Shown: piece by piece, positions 48,537 through 58,340 of the stretch
How positions within the stretch are numbered: the first letter of the stretch is position 1
Layout: each line of letters begins with the position of its first letter
Assembly: GCA_019055375.1 (NCBI GenBank)
Contig: JAHQIW010004553.1
Span: forward strand, 62,001-126,000
Length of the DNA stretch: 64,000 bases
Origin: Parelaphostrongylus tenuis
Lineage: Eukaryota > Nematoda > Chromadorea > Rhabditida > Metastrongylidae
Reading direction: 5' to 3'
Translations under genes and position numbers: made by a program
The notes under the pieces: generated by a model
Databases searched by the model: none
What the model was told of the DNA's origin: nothing
What the model saw: only the letters and a program-made list of their open reading frames with translations

Positions 48537-48584
48537 GATCTATTTCGTTATGATACTCTCCATTGGGAGACTCCCACGTCCATC
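48537..48584. repeat. 48-bp target-site duplication, left copy
   Basis: Starts GATCTATTTCG and ends CCACGTCCATC. It is repeated at 49023-49070 with a single T/C difference. It flanks the nested plus-strand RTE fragment and lies within the endonuclease coding region of the older element. Confidence 0.9.
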
Positions 48585-49022
48585 CGACTCTGTGCCCACG
48601 TTTTCGACTCGACAATTATCCCTGCCCTAACGTATGCAGCAGAGACGTTGTCGCTACGTAAGCAGGATGAAAGATCACTTACCGTTATCGAACGCGCAGT
48701 CGAAAGGTCAGAGACGCCGTTCTACACGCCAGGATATCGAAAATAGGGTGGGCCGGACACGTGATGCGCTTCAACGACAACCGATGGACGAGAGCCGTTC
48801 CCGACTGGATTCCTCGGGACGTCAAGCGCTCTAAAGGAAGACCACTGACCCGTTGGTCCGATTTCTTCACGAAGGCGATGGAAGAAAGATATGATGCTCA
48901 GCGAATTCCTAGAGCGAGGAGGACCCACTGGGCTACTCTTGCACGCGATAGGGAAAAATGGAAGAGTTGCTGGTACCCGCTCGAGTCACTCGACGATCAA
49001 CGGGACGACAGGTGATACAGGT
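48585..49022 (+). mobile_element. 5'-truncated RTE fragment nested in the minus-strand RTE
   Basis: About 438 bp from the RTE 3' end (from CCGACTC..., equivalent to ~62187, through the stop and GGTGATACAG tail) in plus orientation, in the middle of the minus-strand copy's endonuclease region. It encodes the C-terminal piece ([16 protein letters not shown]..., [13 protein letters not shown]). The host sequence 48537-48584 is repeated at 49023-49070 (48 bp, one mismatch), which is the target duplication. At the 5' junction CATC belongs to both target and element, consistent with microhomology-assisted completion. Severe 5' truncation is usual for target-primed insertion. Confidence 0.92.
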
Positions 49023-49070
49023 GATCTATTTCGTTATGATACTCTCCACTGGGAGACTCCCACGTCCATC
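49023..49070. repeat. 48-bp target-site duplication, right copy
   Basis: Second copy of the duplicated target. The old minus-strand RTE resumes here at exactly the base where it was interrupted at 48537. Confidence 0.9.
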
Positions 49071-50309
49071 GCTGAGATAGAGGCTTTTGGAATTGCGAGT
49101 CACCATGGATGGTTTGAGTTGTCATGATAAACTCAGATAGCCTCTCACGCTCTTCATCCCATTCTAGTCCGTGGGTTTCTATGTGACGTCCTTCAGACGT
49201 TCTTCTAGGTCCAATTTTTGCGTTAAAATCTCCCACAATGACCTTGAAGAATGTATGATCTTCTCTGAAGTGTTTTTCGAGGTCCATATAGCACGCTTCG
49301 ACTTCGTCTTCGTCATAGCTTGATGTTGGTGTGCAAGCAACGAAAGTGGTAAAAGGCATAAATCCACATCGTTTCAACCGTAATCGTCCGATACGGGTTG
49401 TTAGTTGTTCAGACGAATCAGTGCGCACGGTCAAAATCGATTTGACGAGGACGCCAACGCCGCCGGCACCTCTGCGATCGCATGTACCAAGAAACCGTTC
49501 TTTTCCGGTGTCATAAACAGCGTAAAAAGGGTGGCGCCTTCTCGTCTCAGCCAGGCCAATGACGTCTTACCTTAATCTCCTTACTTGAATCAATAGATCT
49601 TCTACAACGGATTCGTTAGTAAAGGTTCTTGCATAGTATGTACAGATCGTCATTTTAGTCCGTTTCGATCTTGACAGCCTAGTTCGGCCCTGAGATTTTA
49701 GCAGCCTCTCCGTACTCGTCCTACCTGGCGTTGCCGTACCAGAAGCTCTTTCGGGGTCAGGGGAATGAGGCCCATATTTGTTACTGTTTTTAGCATTTTG
49801 ATACCCAACGTATAGCTTGCCAGCCTCTAAACGTGGGGCCTGGATACTCGCGAGTAGCTCGTCAGTCTCACTCGTAGGAGCGGGAGGAGCTTATTTGTTG
49901 GAGGCGACTCCTAACCGCCTCCCATGTACTTTCCAGCCGCTTAATTGCAGTCTTTTGGCCGACCCTCGTGAAAATAGTGTTCTTGTCAAGTCTACACTGA
50001 AGAAGCAGGGAGCTCGTTCCCTGAATCCCTGCGTCTCTGGAAGCACACGGTCGCTTTTAGTGTGCGTTTTATTTTCCTATCCACCACCTGGGGATGCGCC
50101 ACGTGCCCTCGCGACTAGCCGGGCGGGATCCCTCAAAGAGGGAGGTCCGTGGGTAATGGTATATGCGGTAATTAATTCTCTGTTATCACCTTCATCTTTC
50201 TACCTTTCGAGAGCAGCTTCTCTTTTGCTTTTTCCTCAGACTTTCAGCAACCATTTGAAAGCATAAATCTCGGAGATTCAAAAATTCAGCTGGTTTCAAA
50301 AAAGCATCT

Positions 50310-50430
50310 GAGAATGAGTGGTGAGCAAGCGGTGGCTTCTGTGGTGCAGTGGTAGCACGCGTCCTGGGTATGGACGATACGCAGTTTCAACTCCTGTCTG
50401 AAACTGAATTATTGCTTACCACTCATTTAT
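50310..50430 (+). repeat. tRNA-derived SINE
   Basis: GAGTGGTGAGCAAG..TGGTGCAGTGGTAGCACGCG..CAGTTTCAACTCCTG..TTGCTTACCACTCA: the same family as 2644-2815, with the outer GAGTGGTGAGCAA and TTGC..ACCACTC words forming short inverted ends. Confidence 0.7.
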
Positions 50431-50649
50431 CTTATGTATGACTGAAAAGGGTCTTTTGATGCGCCTTAGCCGCAAAAATGAAGTTGAGTTTCACCTTCTC
50501 CACACATCATCACGCAAATTTTCCTTGACTATTCAAAACAATCCTCTCCGTTTTGCACAAATTTGTACGCTTTCTGTATTAGAATGGTAGAAAGAACCTT
50601 GTTTTATCGTTCTACAGGCCTAAGATTTTACTTTAACTTATATTGCCAA

Positions 50650-50860
50650 ATGGGGGTGCCATGGCTGAATGGTAGTGAAGCTTGTTGTGGCGCTCGTGAG
50701 CTAAACTCTGCCCCATAACACTATTGCAACTCAACGGACGCCTCATGGAACACCACGACTAGGCTATCCTCGATATTCTAAGGAGACGTGCTCGATCAGT
50801 ATTCTGCGATGTACAAGAACGAGACAAAAAAAAACGAATTGAATGCTAGGAGTACTTGGA
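50650..50860 (+). repeat. tRNA(Ser/Leu-like)-derived SINE
   Basis: GGGGGTGCCATGGCTGAATG..CACCACGACTAGGC..TCAGTATTCTGCGATGTACA: second copy of the family at 17065-17260. Confidence 0.65.
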
Positions 50861-51974
50861 TGCGCACAGTCAAAAAAAATGCTAATAAGATGGTTCAACA
50901 AAACGCCAGAAAATTTCTTTGTAAAATAAGCCCGATACTAAGCCTAAGCGGCATAGGTCTAAAGACGCGAAGCATGATTTTCTTTTCGCTCGTCCAGCGC
51001 TGTTTGAAGACCTTTTGAATAGGTAACCTTAGTCTCAGAATCATCTAATTTCATGCTTTCAGGCAACCATCAAATTTGTTTTGACAGACCATTCACAGAG
51101 CCTCGCCTCCCCGGTGCCGTACGTTGCGAAATACCATCCAGGCAGCCATTCATTCATATGATCTAACCGAGCAAACTGGGCTGATATGAAACGCAGTTTT
51201 ATCCTCGCTTTTACAACACGCTAAATATATCTTTTTAGGAGCCAATTATGATATCAAAATTGCCGAGATTTGAGCTATCGAAAGACCACTACATGTTTGA
51301 AAAAAGCGAAAAAGCGCATTTCCCAGAGAAATGAAATATGTTCAGATATTATGAAATCGTGGCGGATTTTTGTATTGCGAATCGTTTCTTTGACGTTAAG
51401 ATTTCACTTACTCGCAATGCTTGAAGGGCTCGCTATGATGATTAGTGCGGACCCCTGCACATTTTCCATGTGTCTCATTCGATTGTCGTCCATAATGGTG
51501 ATTTAATTCGAGCATGGTAGCTGACGCGAATTTCACATCGTAATCTGTATAACATCAGCAGCTACGATTACAGCTGATTGATTCTTTCTATAGGCACGTC
51601 CGTCAACACGTAGGTGGTCGTCTTCGGGAACAGATGTGACCACGTGAAGTCCACTCTATAGTTCATTTTGTCCAGCTTTAAGTGATGTTCTTCTTGTATG
51701 ACCTGTCCATCCGTGCTTAGCTGTCAGTCTATATTTTCATAAATCGGGGAGATGAGATAGGTTTTGGAGATATACGCTGCGCAAGCCGGCCAATCTTGTG
51801 AGTACCGACTGAATCTCCGAAGACATCGTTAAAGAGCTTTGTGAGTTGTTCGCAGTAGTCTTGACGCGATCGAAGTATTAGCCCACGTCTCTGCTGCACA
51901 GTAGAGTCTTGAGAGGAATGTCGAATCGAGAGATCGACGTGTAGTTTCGGGCCCGTTGTTTGGTTGATAAGAAC

Positions 51975-52200
51975 AATATAACGCAGTGGTTAGAGGTGCT
52001 CTGCGTTAAACGCTAGGTCAATAGCTAGATTTCATGCTCATGGATCACCAAACTATCCATTTTTTCGGGTTTACTGAACTGGTAAAAGACTGGTCCCAGA
52101 TTTGTCTGAGAAGATAATTACTAGGGATTTGAACAACGGGGCGCCACCGGGAATCATTTGTTAAGGTTGAATATGCATTCAATCACCTCAAACGGACTGG
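51975..52200 (+). repeat. Dispersed repeat with tRNA-like head (third SINE family)
   Basis: GCAGTGGTTAGAGGTGCTCT..GACTGGTCCCAGATTTGTCT..TATGCATTCAATCACCTCAA. Copies at 18420-18620 and 52910-53100 share the head (GCAGTGGTTAGGGTC-like) and the 3' end ATTCAATC.CCTCAAACG. Two copies flank LRP-like exons. Confidence 0.6.
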
Positions 52201-52290
52201 AAACGTCTAAGAGGAATGCATGCCTATCCCTCAGGTATTGACCAACGTCGAGAGCTTTATCCTTTCTTTGGTTGTTGGCTTCTTCAAAAG

Positions 52291-52388
52291 GTTTCGATGC
52301 GGCTCACGCTGCTCTCCTTTTTCGCCATAGCAGTGGGTTATGTTTTGCTTACGGAGTGCCAAAATGTGTATGCTCGATTGGATTTAAG
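52291..52388 (+). CDS. Candidate EGF-like exon of the LRP-like gene
   Basis: In one frame this reads HSSGLCFAYGVPKCVCSIGF+K, the C-terminal half of an LRP EGF module (LC....g.p.C.C..GF). It follows TTCAAAAG and is followed by a TGA with GTGATG just before it. The donor phase does not match the next exon. A single missing G at AAG|GTGATG would restore a normal donor, so there may be a 1-base lesion here. The other open frame (VSMRLTLLSFFAIAVG...) looks like chance. Confidence 0.4.
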
Positions 52389-52564
52389 TGATGTATGACC
52401 GCCAAGCGTGCAGAAAACCTTCAGCCCACTTTGCATTACTCTAAGATGGTGTCGCAGATATTTCGTGAGCTTCCTTAGAGTCGTTGATTTCATTACTTCT
52501 CTAAAACTTCTTCTGATGGTTCTCTTCTGTAACATCTGATAGACCAACGAACTTCGATTCACAG

Positions 52565-52612
52565 GGTGTATTAAAAGTCACTGATAATTCGACTACCGCT
52601 GACATTGATCAG
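52565..52612 (+). CDS. Small exon of the LRP-like gene
   Basis: GVLKVTDNSTTADIDQ, 16 codons between TTCACAG and donor GTGAGG, phase 0 at both ends, in frame with the next exon. It bridges the EGF-like exon and the second propeller. Confidence 0.45.
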
Positions 52613-52665
52613 GTGAGGGAGAAAACTAAACTATACACATTATCAGTAATTAGTGTATTCTTTAG

Positions 52666-52823
52666 CGCAGTGAATATGTAGTGTTCGGCTATTCATCGTC
52701 CTCACTGGGTTATATCAGACGAGTTTCGCTTACTGAATCTGTCTCAGAGACTGTTGTTGATCAGCCCAGCCTAAGTGCTATGCATTCTCTATCTGTGGAT
52801 TGGATGTCAAGAAATATCTATTG
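52666..52823 (+). CDS. Exon of an LRP-like receptor (first blade of second propeller)
   Basis: Acceptor TTCTTTAG, donor GTGAGA at 52824, phase 2 out. Reads RSEYVVFGYSSSLGYIRRVS, then LTESVSETVVDQPSLSAMHS and LSVDWMSRNIYW. eyvvFg.sssl.yIRRvsl......hsLSVDWmsrNIYW is an unmistakable first blade of an LRP propeller. This is the strongest family evidence in the window. Confidence 0.75.
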
Positions 52824-53230
52824 GTGAGAGAGTTACTTTAATCTATTAGCGATCAAGAACTTTTGTCTGCTCGAACTGTAATTTGGAACTACTTCCTTTG
52901 TGGTGCACAGATGAGGCAGTGATTAAAGGTGGTCTGCTTCGCATTTATGGTCAATGGCTCGACCTCGCACGGTAAATTGGTACAAGCCTGGTCTCAGATC
53001 TGTTTTGGATTACAAGCAACACTGACGCGATACAGCGGTAGGCCAACGTCGAGTCGCTGTAAAGGCCAATTACGCATTGAATCGTCTCAAATGAAGTTGA
53101 AATATGGAGACAAATGTATCATGCATCCTTCAAGAATTCAAGAGCGCCGAGAGTCTAATCCGTTTTCTTTTATGACTGCCATGAGCTCAGGTTCTTTATG
53201 ATTTCATCCTTCACGGCGTGCCTAATTTAG

Positions 53231-53330
53231 GTCAAATCGTATTCGAGGTCGTATTGAAGTTACACCTGGAAGGTATCAGCAGGCATTAGCATCACGGTCG
53301 ATTCGTCCGACTTTCCTGGTTGTTCATCCT
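53231..53330 (+). CDS. Exon of an LRP-like receptor (second propeller, blade 2)
   Basis: Acceptor CCTAATTTAG. One base completes the TGG split by the previous intron, giving ..NIYW|SNRIRGRIEVTPGRYQQALA, then SRSIRPTFLVVHP. gRIeV....GRyqqaLaSrsiRPtfLVVHP matches the YWTD blade pattern. The frame meets TAA at 53340 after HPVLG, so the exon must end at the weak donor GTGCTT (53331) or there is a lesion. A SINE (52.9-53.1 kb) sits in the preceding intron. Confidence 0.65.
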
Positions 53331-53784
53331 GTGCTTGGATAACGAGGCATCCAAACAAGGTATCCGAGCGAGGCGTACGACCTCTAAAGTAAGTTCAGCT
53401 GTACACAGTTATCTGTACTTCGACTTCTACCTTCCAGTCCCAGAAAATACAATTATATCAGACAGTGAAAATGGTTTTGTTGTGATGAATTTACGACGTC
53501 TGGCTGATCAAACAGTGCCCTACCAAGAAGTTCGTTCAATTATTCACAAATTTATCCTCCAAATTTCGAAACAGTGGAGCAGATTTACAAAGAACTTAGC
53601 AACATCATGCGGAATGCCGCACGCACACCTCATCACTCAACTCCAAATCAATCTTTTCGCTTGTCTTTTGATTATCTTTTCAATTGGATTCGCGTCTTTA
53701 CCTAGCGGAGATCTAACTAAAGCCACCTTAGGCAATGAAAATTGATCCTTTTACAATTAGGATCCCATAGTGAATTTCACTCTG

Positions 53785-53892
53785 TCATCGGCTGAAATTT
53801 TTCATTCTATTGCGATGGACACGTTAACCCGGCTTATTTTATGACTGATGGCAAAGATCCATATAAGATCAAGTTCTCTCGGCTTTTTTATC
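53785..53892 (+). pseudogene. Frameshifted propeller exon of the LRP-like gene
   Basis: AEIFHSIAMDTLTRL in one frame runs directly into YFMTDGKDPYKIKFSRLFY in the next frame at about 53833-53840 (CGGCTTATTTTATG). The two halves form one YWTD-like blade (HSIAMDtltrl-YFMTDGKDP.kIkFSRL), so a one-base indel splits it. Either the gene is decaying or the assembly has an error. Confidence 0.45.
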
Positions 53893-53941
53893 TTCCAAAG
53901 TGCGTACAAAGTATTTTGGTATTTCTTATTCATTCATGTAG

Positions 53942-54098
53942 AGATTTTTGTAATCAAGAAGTTGTGAGAACTGTCACTGAAACATATGATTGTCAGTTTA
54001 GACGTCAACCTTTACTGATCCACAATTGTTCTACTTTTTATTCATTAGCAATGGATGAGAACGGTCGAGCTCTTTATGCATCGTGCTATCGAAGGCCG
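53942..54098 (+). CDS. Exon of an LRP-like receptor (second propeller)
   Basis: Acceptor TTCATGTAG, donor GTGTAA at 54099. Reads DFCNQEVVRTVTETYDCQFR, then RQPLLIHNCSTFYSLAMDEN and GRALYASCYRRP. fySLAMDengraLYasC is a blade start. Further blade-like text (SGYSPVPHDLTVLPQASTPC) follows at 54255-54315 in another exon-like segment. Confidence 0.5.
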
Positions 54099-54654
54099 GT
54101 GTAAGCTATATAAATGCATACAGAGTGCAGGTATCAGAACTGAGGGGAATCTATAGTCTATCTCAGTTGATATTGTATCTCAAATTCTTCAGGATATTCA
54201 TTCTTCCACTGGAGTTAATTGGGCAGTTTGTTTCGGTAAGCGAAGTATCCTTAGCTTCTGGTTATTCTCCGGTGCCACATGACCTCACGGTGCTTCCCCA
54301 GGCAAGCACGCCCTGTTGTTTTGGTATTATAGAATCCTTTCGTTTATTTAAACTTAAATCTCAATTTAGCTATCTGTTCTACGTAGATGTTTCACCATTC
54401 TTATCATAGCCGGCAATATATAGTGTCAACTGGATCGACGAAAGTGTAATGCGAAGCTGTCCAAGGTATTCTTGAGAGAAGGCAATTCCAAGGAAAACTT
54501 CTCCTATTGTTCACTTTTCACATTTCTTTTTGTACAGCTCTTAGAAATTTTCCAAGGGATCTGTGGCCTGGGACGAGATTTTATGCTGATCCTTTCTACT
54601 TGCAACTCTTTTATACGGTATGTCCCATGACGAACATTTGTAATTCCATTCCGT

Positions 54655-55440
54655 CTTCTCATAAACTTTGACGCCACAGTAATAAACACCAAATTTGTCA
54701 ACCGGACGTTATTAAAATTGCTTAACAACACTATTTGAAGCATACGCCATCAGCTTGAGCACATTTCTGTCATTTCTCAGGCAACAAGTCAATACAGCAC
54801 TCATGGAACTCGCCATCCTTGGATTTAAGGAAAGCTGTGGATACTCGACGCAAATGATTGATGTCCTGGAACTTCTTCCTACTCAGGAAGTTCTCCACCG
54901 ATCGGAAGAGGTGATAGTCAGATGGCGACAAGTCAGGACTGTGCGGCAGATAATCAAGCAACTCCTAGCCCAGATCGATCAACTTCCTCTTTGTCATGTG
55001 GTGACATAGAGCCTTGTGTTGTCATGAAGCAGTTTGGGATTACGGCGACGTCGACGTGACTTCAAGTTGGTGTTGCCGGCGCGAAACCCACCATAGGACC
55101 AAAACGTTGTTTGTGTGAACAAAAATCCATGGCTTCGCACGTGTTAGGTTCTTGAAGGCGGTCGGTGCCCGAGTTCTAATTCGTACTCGTAAAGCTCAAC
55201 TGCGAATGAGAGCTTTTGTTTAGACAACCTGATGCGGCAAGTTCCGGAAATTTCGCACCCAGAGAAGGCTAAGCTTAGAAAATTCTAAACATAAATGTGG
55301 TACTGATTTGTTGCCTGAAGGGAGCAGAAATGTGTTCAGGATAATGTCGCATACTTTGACTAGTATTGTTTAAGTCAGTTATAATACTTCTAGTAGTAAT
55401 TTTGTGTTTATTACTCTGCTGCCAAAACTTATGAGAAGAT
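54655..55440 (-). mobile_element. Internally deleted mariner element with TIRs
   Basis: The left end (TTCTCATAAACTTTGACGCC, then ..AGTAATAAACACCAAATT) and the reverse complement of the right end (..TTCTCATAAGTTTTGGCAGC, then AGAGTAATAAACACAAAATT) form imperfect TIRs. The same TIR sequence bounds 41888-42452 and 58341-59313. It contains the transposase remnant above and sits within an intron of the LRP-like gene. Confidence 0.75.
54755..55010 (-). pseudogene. Mariner transposase C-terminal remnant
   Basis: MLDYLPHSPDLSPSDYHLFR, then SVENFLSRKKFQDINHLRRV. The third catalytic Asp region of mariner (DD34D) transposases, H.PYSPDL.P.DYHLF, is evident. It lies inside a TIR-bounded element (54655-55440). 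It is truncated: the first two catalytic Asp regions are missing. In nematodes such fragments are often mislabelled SETMAR-like. Confidence 0.85.
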
Positions 55441-55845
55441 CTCATTGTCAACTTTTGCACCACCATTAGGAAGATGCCTAATAAGTGTTTTATTTAGTGT
55501 CCTAGTGGGATATGATCTCGTGTCGTTTGTGTAGCCTCGTCTCGTCGTCATCATTGTGTCTCTCGATTGCCTCTGATTTAGTCAGTAGCACCACTGATCA
55601 AATATACAATACTCGTTGCTCAAATAACATCAGGCTAGTTTCTGCTGAAAGTCATAGTTCGTTCGAAACTGTCATTATTAAAATGGTTAGCTACAGCAAT
55701 TCAGGCAATGCATGGAACTTTCCGTTTAATAGGAACTATCTGCTTCCCGAAGTCCTCTGTTTCTTCAAACTTGGTGAGATTCAGTCTGATGCTGTTACAA
55801 TGTTAGTTAGGATTTGTGGCTTCTTAAATTCCCTATTGTTTGTAG

Positions 55846-55960
55846 TCGAGATCCCTACCCGTGTATGTCGGGAAGCCCAGTTGTTCACTCTTTGTCGTTT
55901 TCTCTGTGGTTCAAATTACAGAAGTATGAGTGCATATGCCCTTTAGGATATGCTAACAAC
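55846..55960 (+). CDS. EGF-like exon of the LRP-like gene
   Basis: After acceptor TTGTTTGTAG the frame reads RDPYPCMSGSPVVHSLSFSL, then WFKLQKYECICPLGYANN. PC......vHSLsFSl...KYECICPLGYAnN has the layout of an LRP EGF module but lacks two expected cysteines (V and S in their place). That suggests degeneration or a diverged module. The donor could be GTGAAA at 55961. It is the most downstream LRP-like exon I can see. Confidence 0.5.
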
Positions 55961-57526
55961 AGTGAAAAGTCGTTGTCCTTCACCTTTCTTCAAAATATTT
56001 GAATGATAGACTCAATTTCACGACACTAGTGGGTGTATCATTGTGCATTGAGTTTCGGATGTTCTTTCTTTTAGTTCAGCTGTAGTTTATCTATGTAGGT
56101 GATGTTTCGCGCGGCTCTTTACCTATTTCGTAAGATATTTGCCATTCCTTCATAGGAAACATAAACCCTTTTCGCGACGGTGGACCCACGGTCTCCGTAC
56201 TCTTATTGGTAACTCTGGAACGATCTGCTCCACTTCCTCTACACCTCTGAACCCCAGCGTGCTGCGTCTAGGAATCGCAAACTGTTGGGTTTAACACAGG
56301 AGCGCTGGAGGTTAGAGATGCAGAGGCCGTGGGTGCACGGTCTCGAAATGGCTAATATTGTAATGAGTAGTGGTAGTCGAAGTGTCATCACTTGGCACTT
56401 TACACATTATTTTGAATCCGTTTTCCTATCGGTTGTTTTTCTGTTGTGTTTTCTATTTACATAAATTCGTTATTAGAATCCTCTTACAACTAGTACTCTC
56501 CAGCGATAGTGTTAGCTAAACGGGAACTGAAAGCAGGAATCATCGAAAAATTTTGAAAATTTCTCGTGTTATGGATGGAAAAGGCAAAGCGGCCCTGTGC
56601 TTCTACAATACAGTAATCTAAATTCAGGGTCCATCAGATTTTTGCAGTGATGTTTGATCTAATGGAAGGACTTCTTATATTCGCATGATCAGAAAAGCGT
56701 GGTATTTTGGTGAACCACATTTTTACGTTTGATTTATTTAGAAATTTCATCGCAATTATGGTGAATTTTTTTGATGGTTGATAACTTGTATTTTCAAAAG
56801 TAGTACTCAAGAATTCTAGTGTTTTTACTGCTTTTTCGCAGTACTAATAGGTTAGGCAAGAAGTTCTGAGAAAATGTTTGTAAAACATTTATTTATGCGC
56901 CTATTACACCTGAACATAGACAGAACTATTAAATGAGTATCTTCTTTTGCTTAGCCGCTTCGAGGTCTTATTGATATTACTTATTGAATATCAGCGAAGC
57001 ATATAACAATACAGTTAATAATGCAACATGAATATTACAACAGTCGTGGTGACTTACGTTTCGGCAACTTTCGCCATCTTCAGAGCCTGGAAAGGTCAAA
57101 TTGATTCGCAAATTATTAAATCAAAGGCCTTCGTAACCCCAGCAGAAAACGTAAGAAATGAATTTTTTGGTCGCCCAGAAAACTTCATTTCAAAAAACTC
57201 TCGCTCAGACTTTTAGATTTTTCAACTAATCATTGAAGACCTGACACATGGAGTTTGTGCTTATGTGAGGCTGTGCCTGGCTCACGTCGGAAATATTAGC
57301 CTGAGGCATGGTGCGAGATCACGCGTTATTGCAAAGCATTCTTTCATTTTTGGGCTTTTGCTATGTATCCAGAAGGCTTTCAAAGTTTTGCACTTAGATG
57401 TTTTTGATTTCTGTGCAAGGACCGTGAATTTAACGTCAAACTCTGCTCCTTTATGCTTCTGTTCCTTATGCGTGTCTACTACGCCGAGATTAATAGAAGT
57501 CGGTCCTGGGATTTATTACAAAACTA

Positions 57527-57712
57527 TCAGTGAAAGCACTCCCCTTCAACTTCAAACATTTTCTGCCACGTCTCCGGCAAAAGATGGATTCCGCGGGCAT
57601 AAAATTCCGATTTCTTGCTGTTGAAGAAATGAATGAGTTGTCCAGGAGGGATTTTCTCCAATCGCTCCAAGCACAATCTGACGATCAGTTTCTTATGGAC
57701 GACCTGAACGAG
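57527..57712 (-). pseudogene. Mariner transposase C-terminal remnant
   Basis: KLIVRLCLERLEKIPPGQLI, then HFFNSKKSEFYARGIHLLPE and TWQKMFEVEGECF. The ending FF.SK..eFY..GI..LPe.WQk..e.eG.yF is the standard mariner transposase C-terminus. Upstream catalytic region absent or unrecognisable. Confidence 0.8.
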
Positions 57713-58340
57713 GCTGATCTTATATTTTTTCTTCACCTTCGTCAAATTTATCGAACCACCTGTACATCGTACTTTTGCCAACTGTGTCTTCGCCAAAGCC
57801 AGATTGATGGGTTCACTTGCCACCGTTGCTCTTGAACCCAATCAACAGCCATTCGTGCATCGTCAACAACCTAATTTGCTCATTTCTTAACTCCATCTTG
57901 AATTAGGTAGAAAAGTTATATACCAATCAACGCGCGAGAAGACGGGCTTTCAAATGAGCACAAAAACACAAAAAATGGCGGACACCCACAAAGTTTACAG
58001 GCATTTTCTCAAAACTTCTTCCCCAACCTATCATTATGCTCCAACTACACCTAGGAAAAATGAGTGGTGAGCAAAAGTTTTACCTAAGACGGGAGTTCAA
58101 CCTGCGTTTCACTCAAGCCATTGGCGCTGCTACAACCGCAAACACTGCAGGAGAACCTCCATTTTATAACCGTGGATTTAGAAATTCCATCATTTCCTTG
58201 GTTCGACTAGTGTTAGTAGAATACGCTGCGAGCTATTTTGAATCCATGTTGAGTGTAACATTATCTTCGCATTTTAGTATTTGTATAAAAGTCGCGTAAG
58301 TGTTGAAGTATCGTATTTGGTTTAGTAGAGGTTGTTGTTA

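Larger units (their letters stand above)
46327..50152 (-). mobile_element. Degenerate full-length RTE, interrupted by a nested RTE
   Basis: A minus-strand copy of the 59.3-62.7 kb element, from 3' tail (46327) to 5' border (50152). It is flanked by the 12-bp target duplication GTAATGGTATAT (46315-46326 and 50153-50164). Subtracting the nested insertion and its duplication (486 bp) leaves ~3340 bp, close to the intact 3360 bp. The frame is broken by many stops and indels, but motifs remain: [14 protein letters not shown] near 47130, [12 protein letters not shown] near 48560, [12 protein letters not shown] near 49210. It is older than the 59-kb copy and cannot encode protein. Confidence 0.92.

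Noticed and set aside
48997..49434. 145-codon frame with endonuclease-like text ([12 protein letters not shown])
   Set aside because: It is a piece of the degenerate minus-strand RTE, not a separate gene. Its end runs through the 48-bp duplication.
49817..50266. 149-codon plus frame (PPGDAPRALATSRAGSLKEG..)
   Set aside because: It is the antisense of the RTE 5' UTR. The equivalent frame appears antisense in the 59-kb copy (59477-59686).
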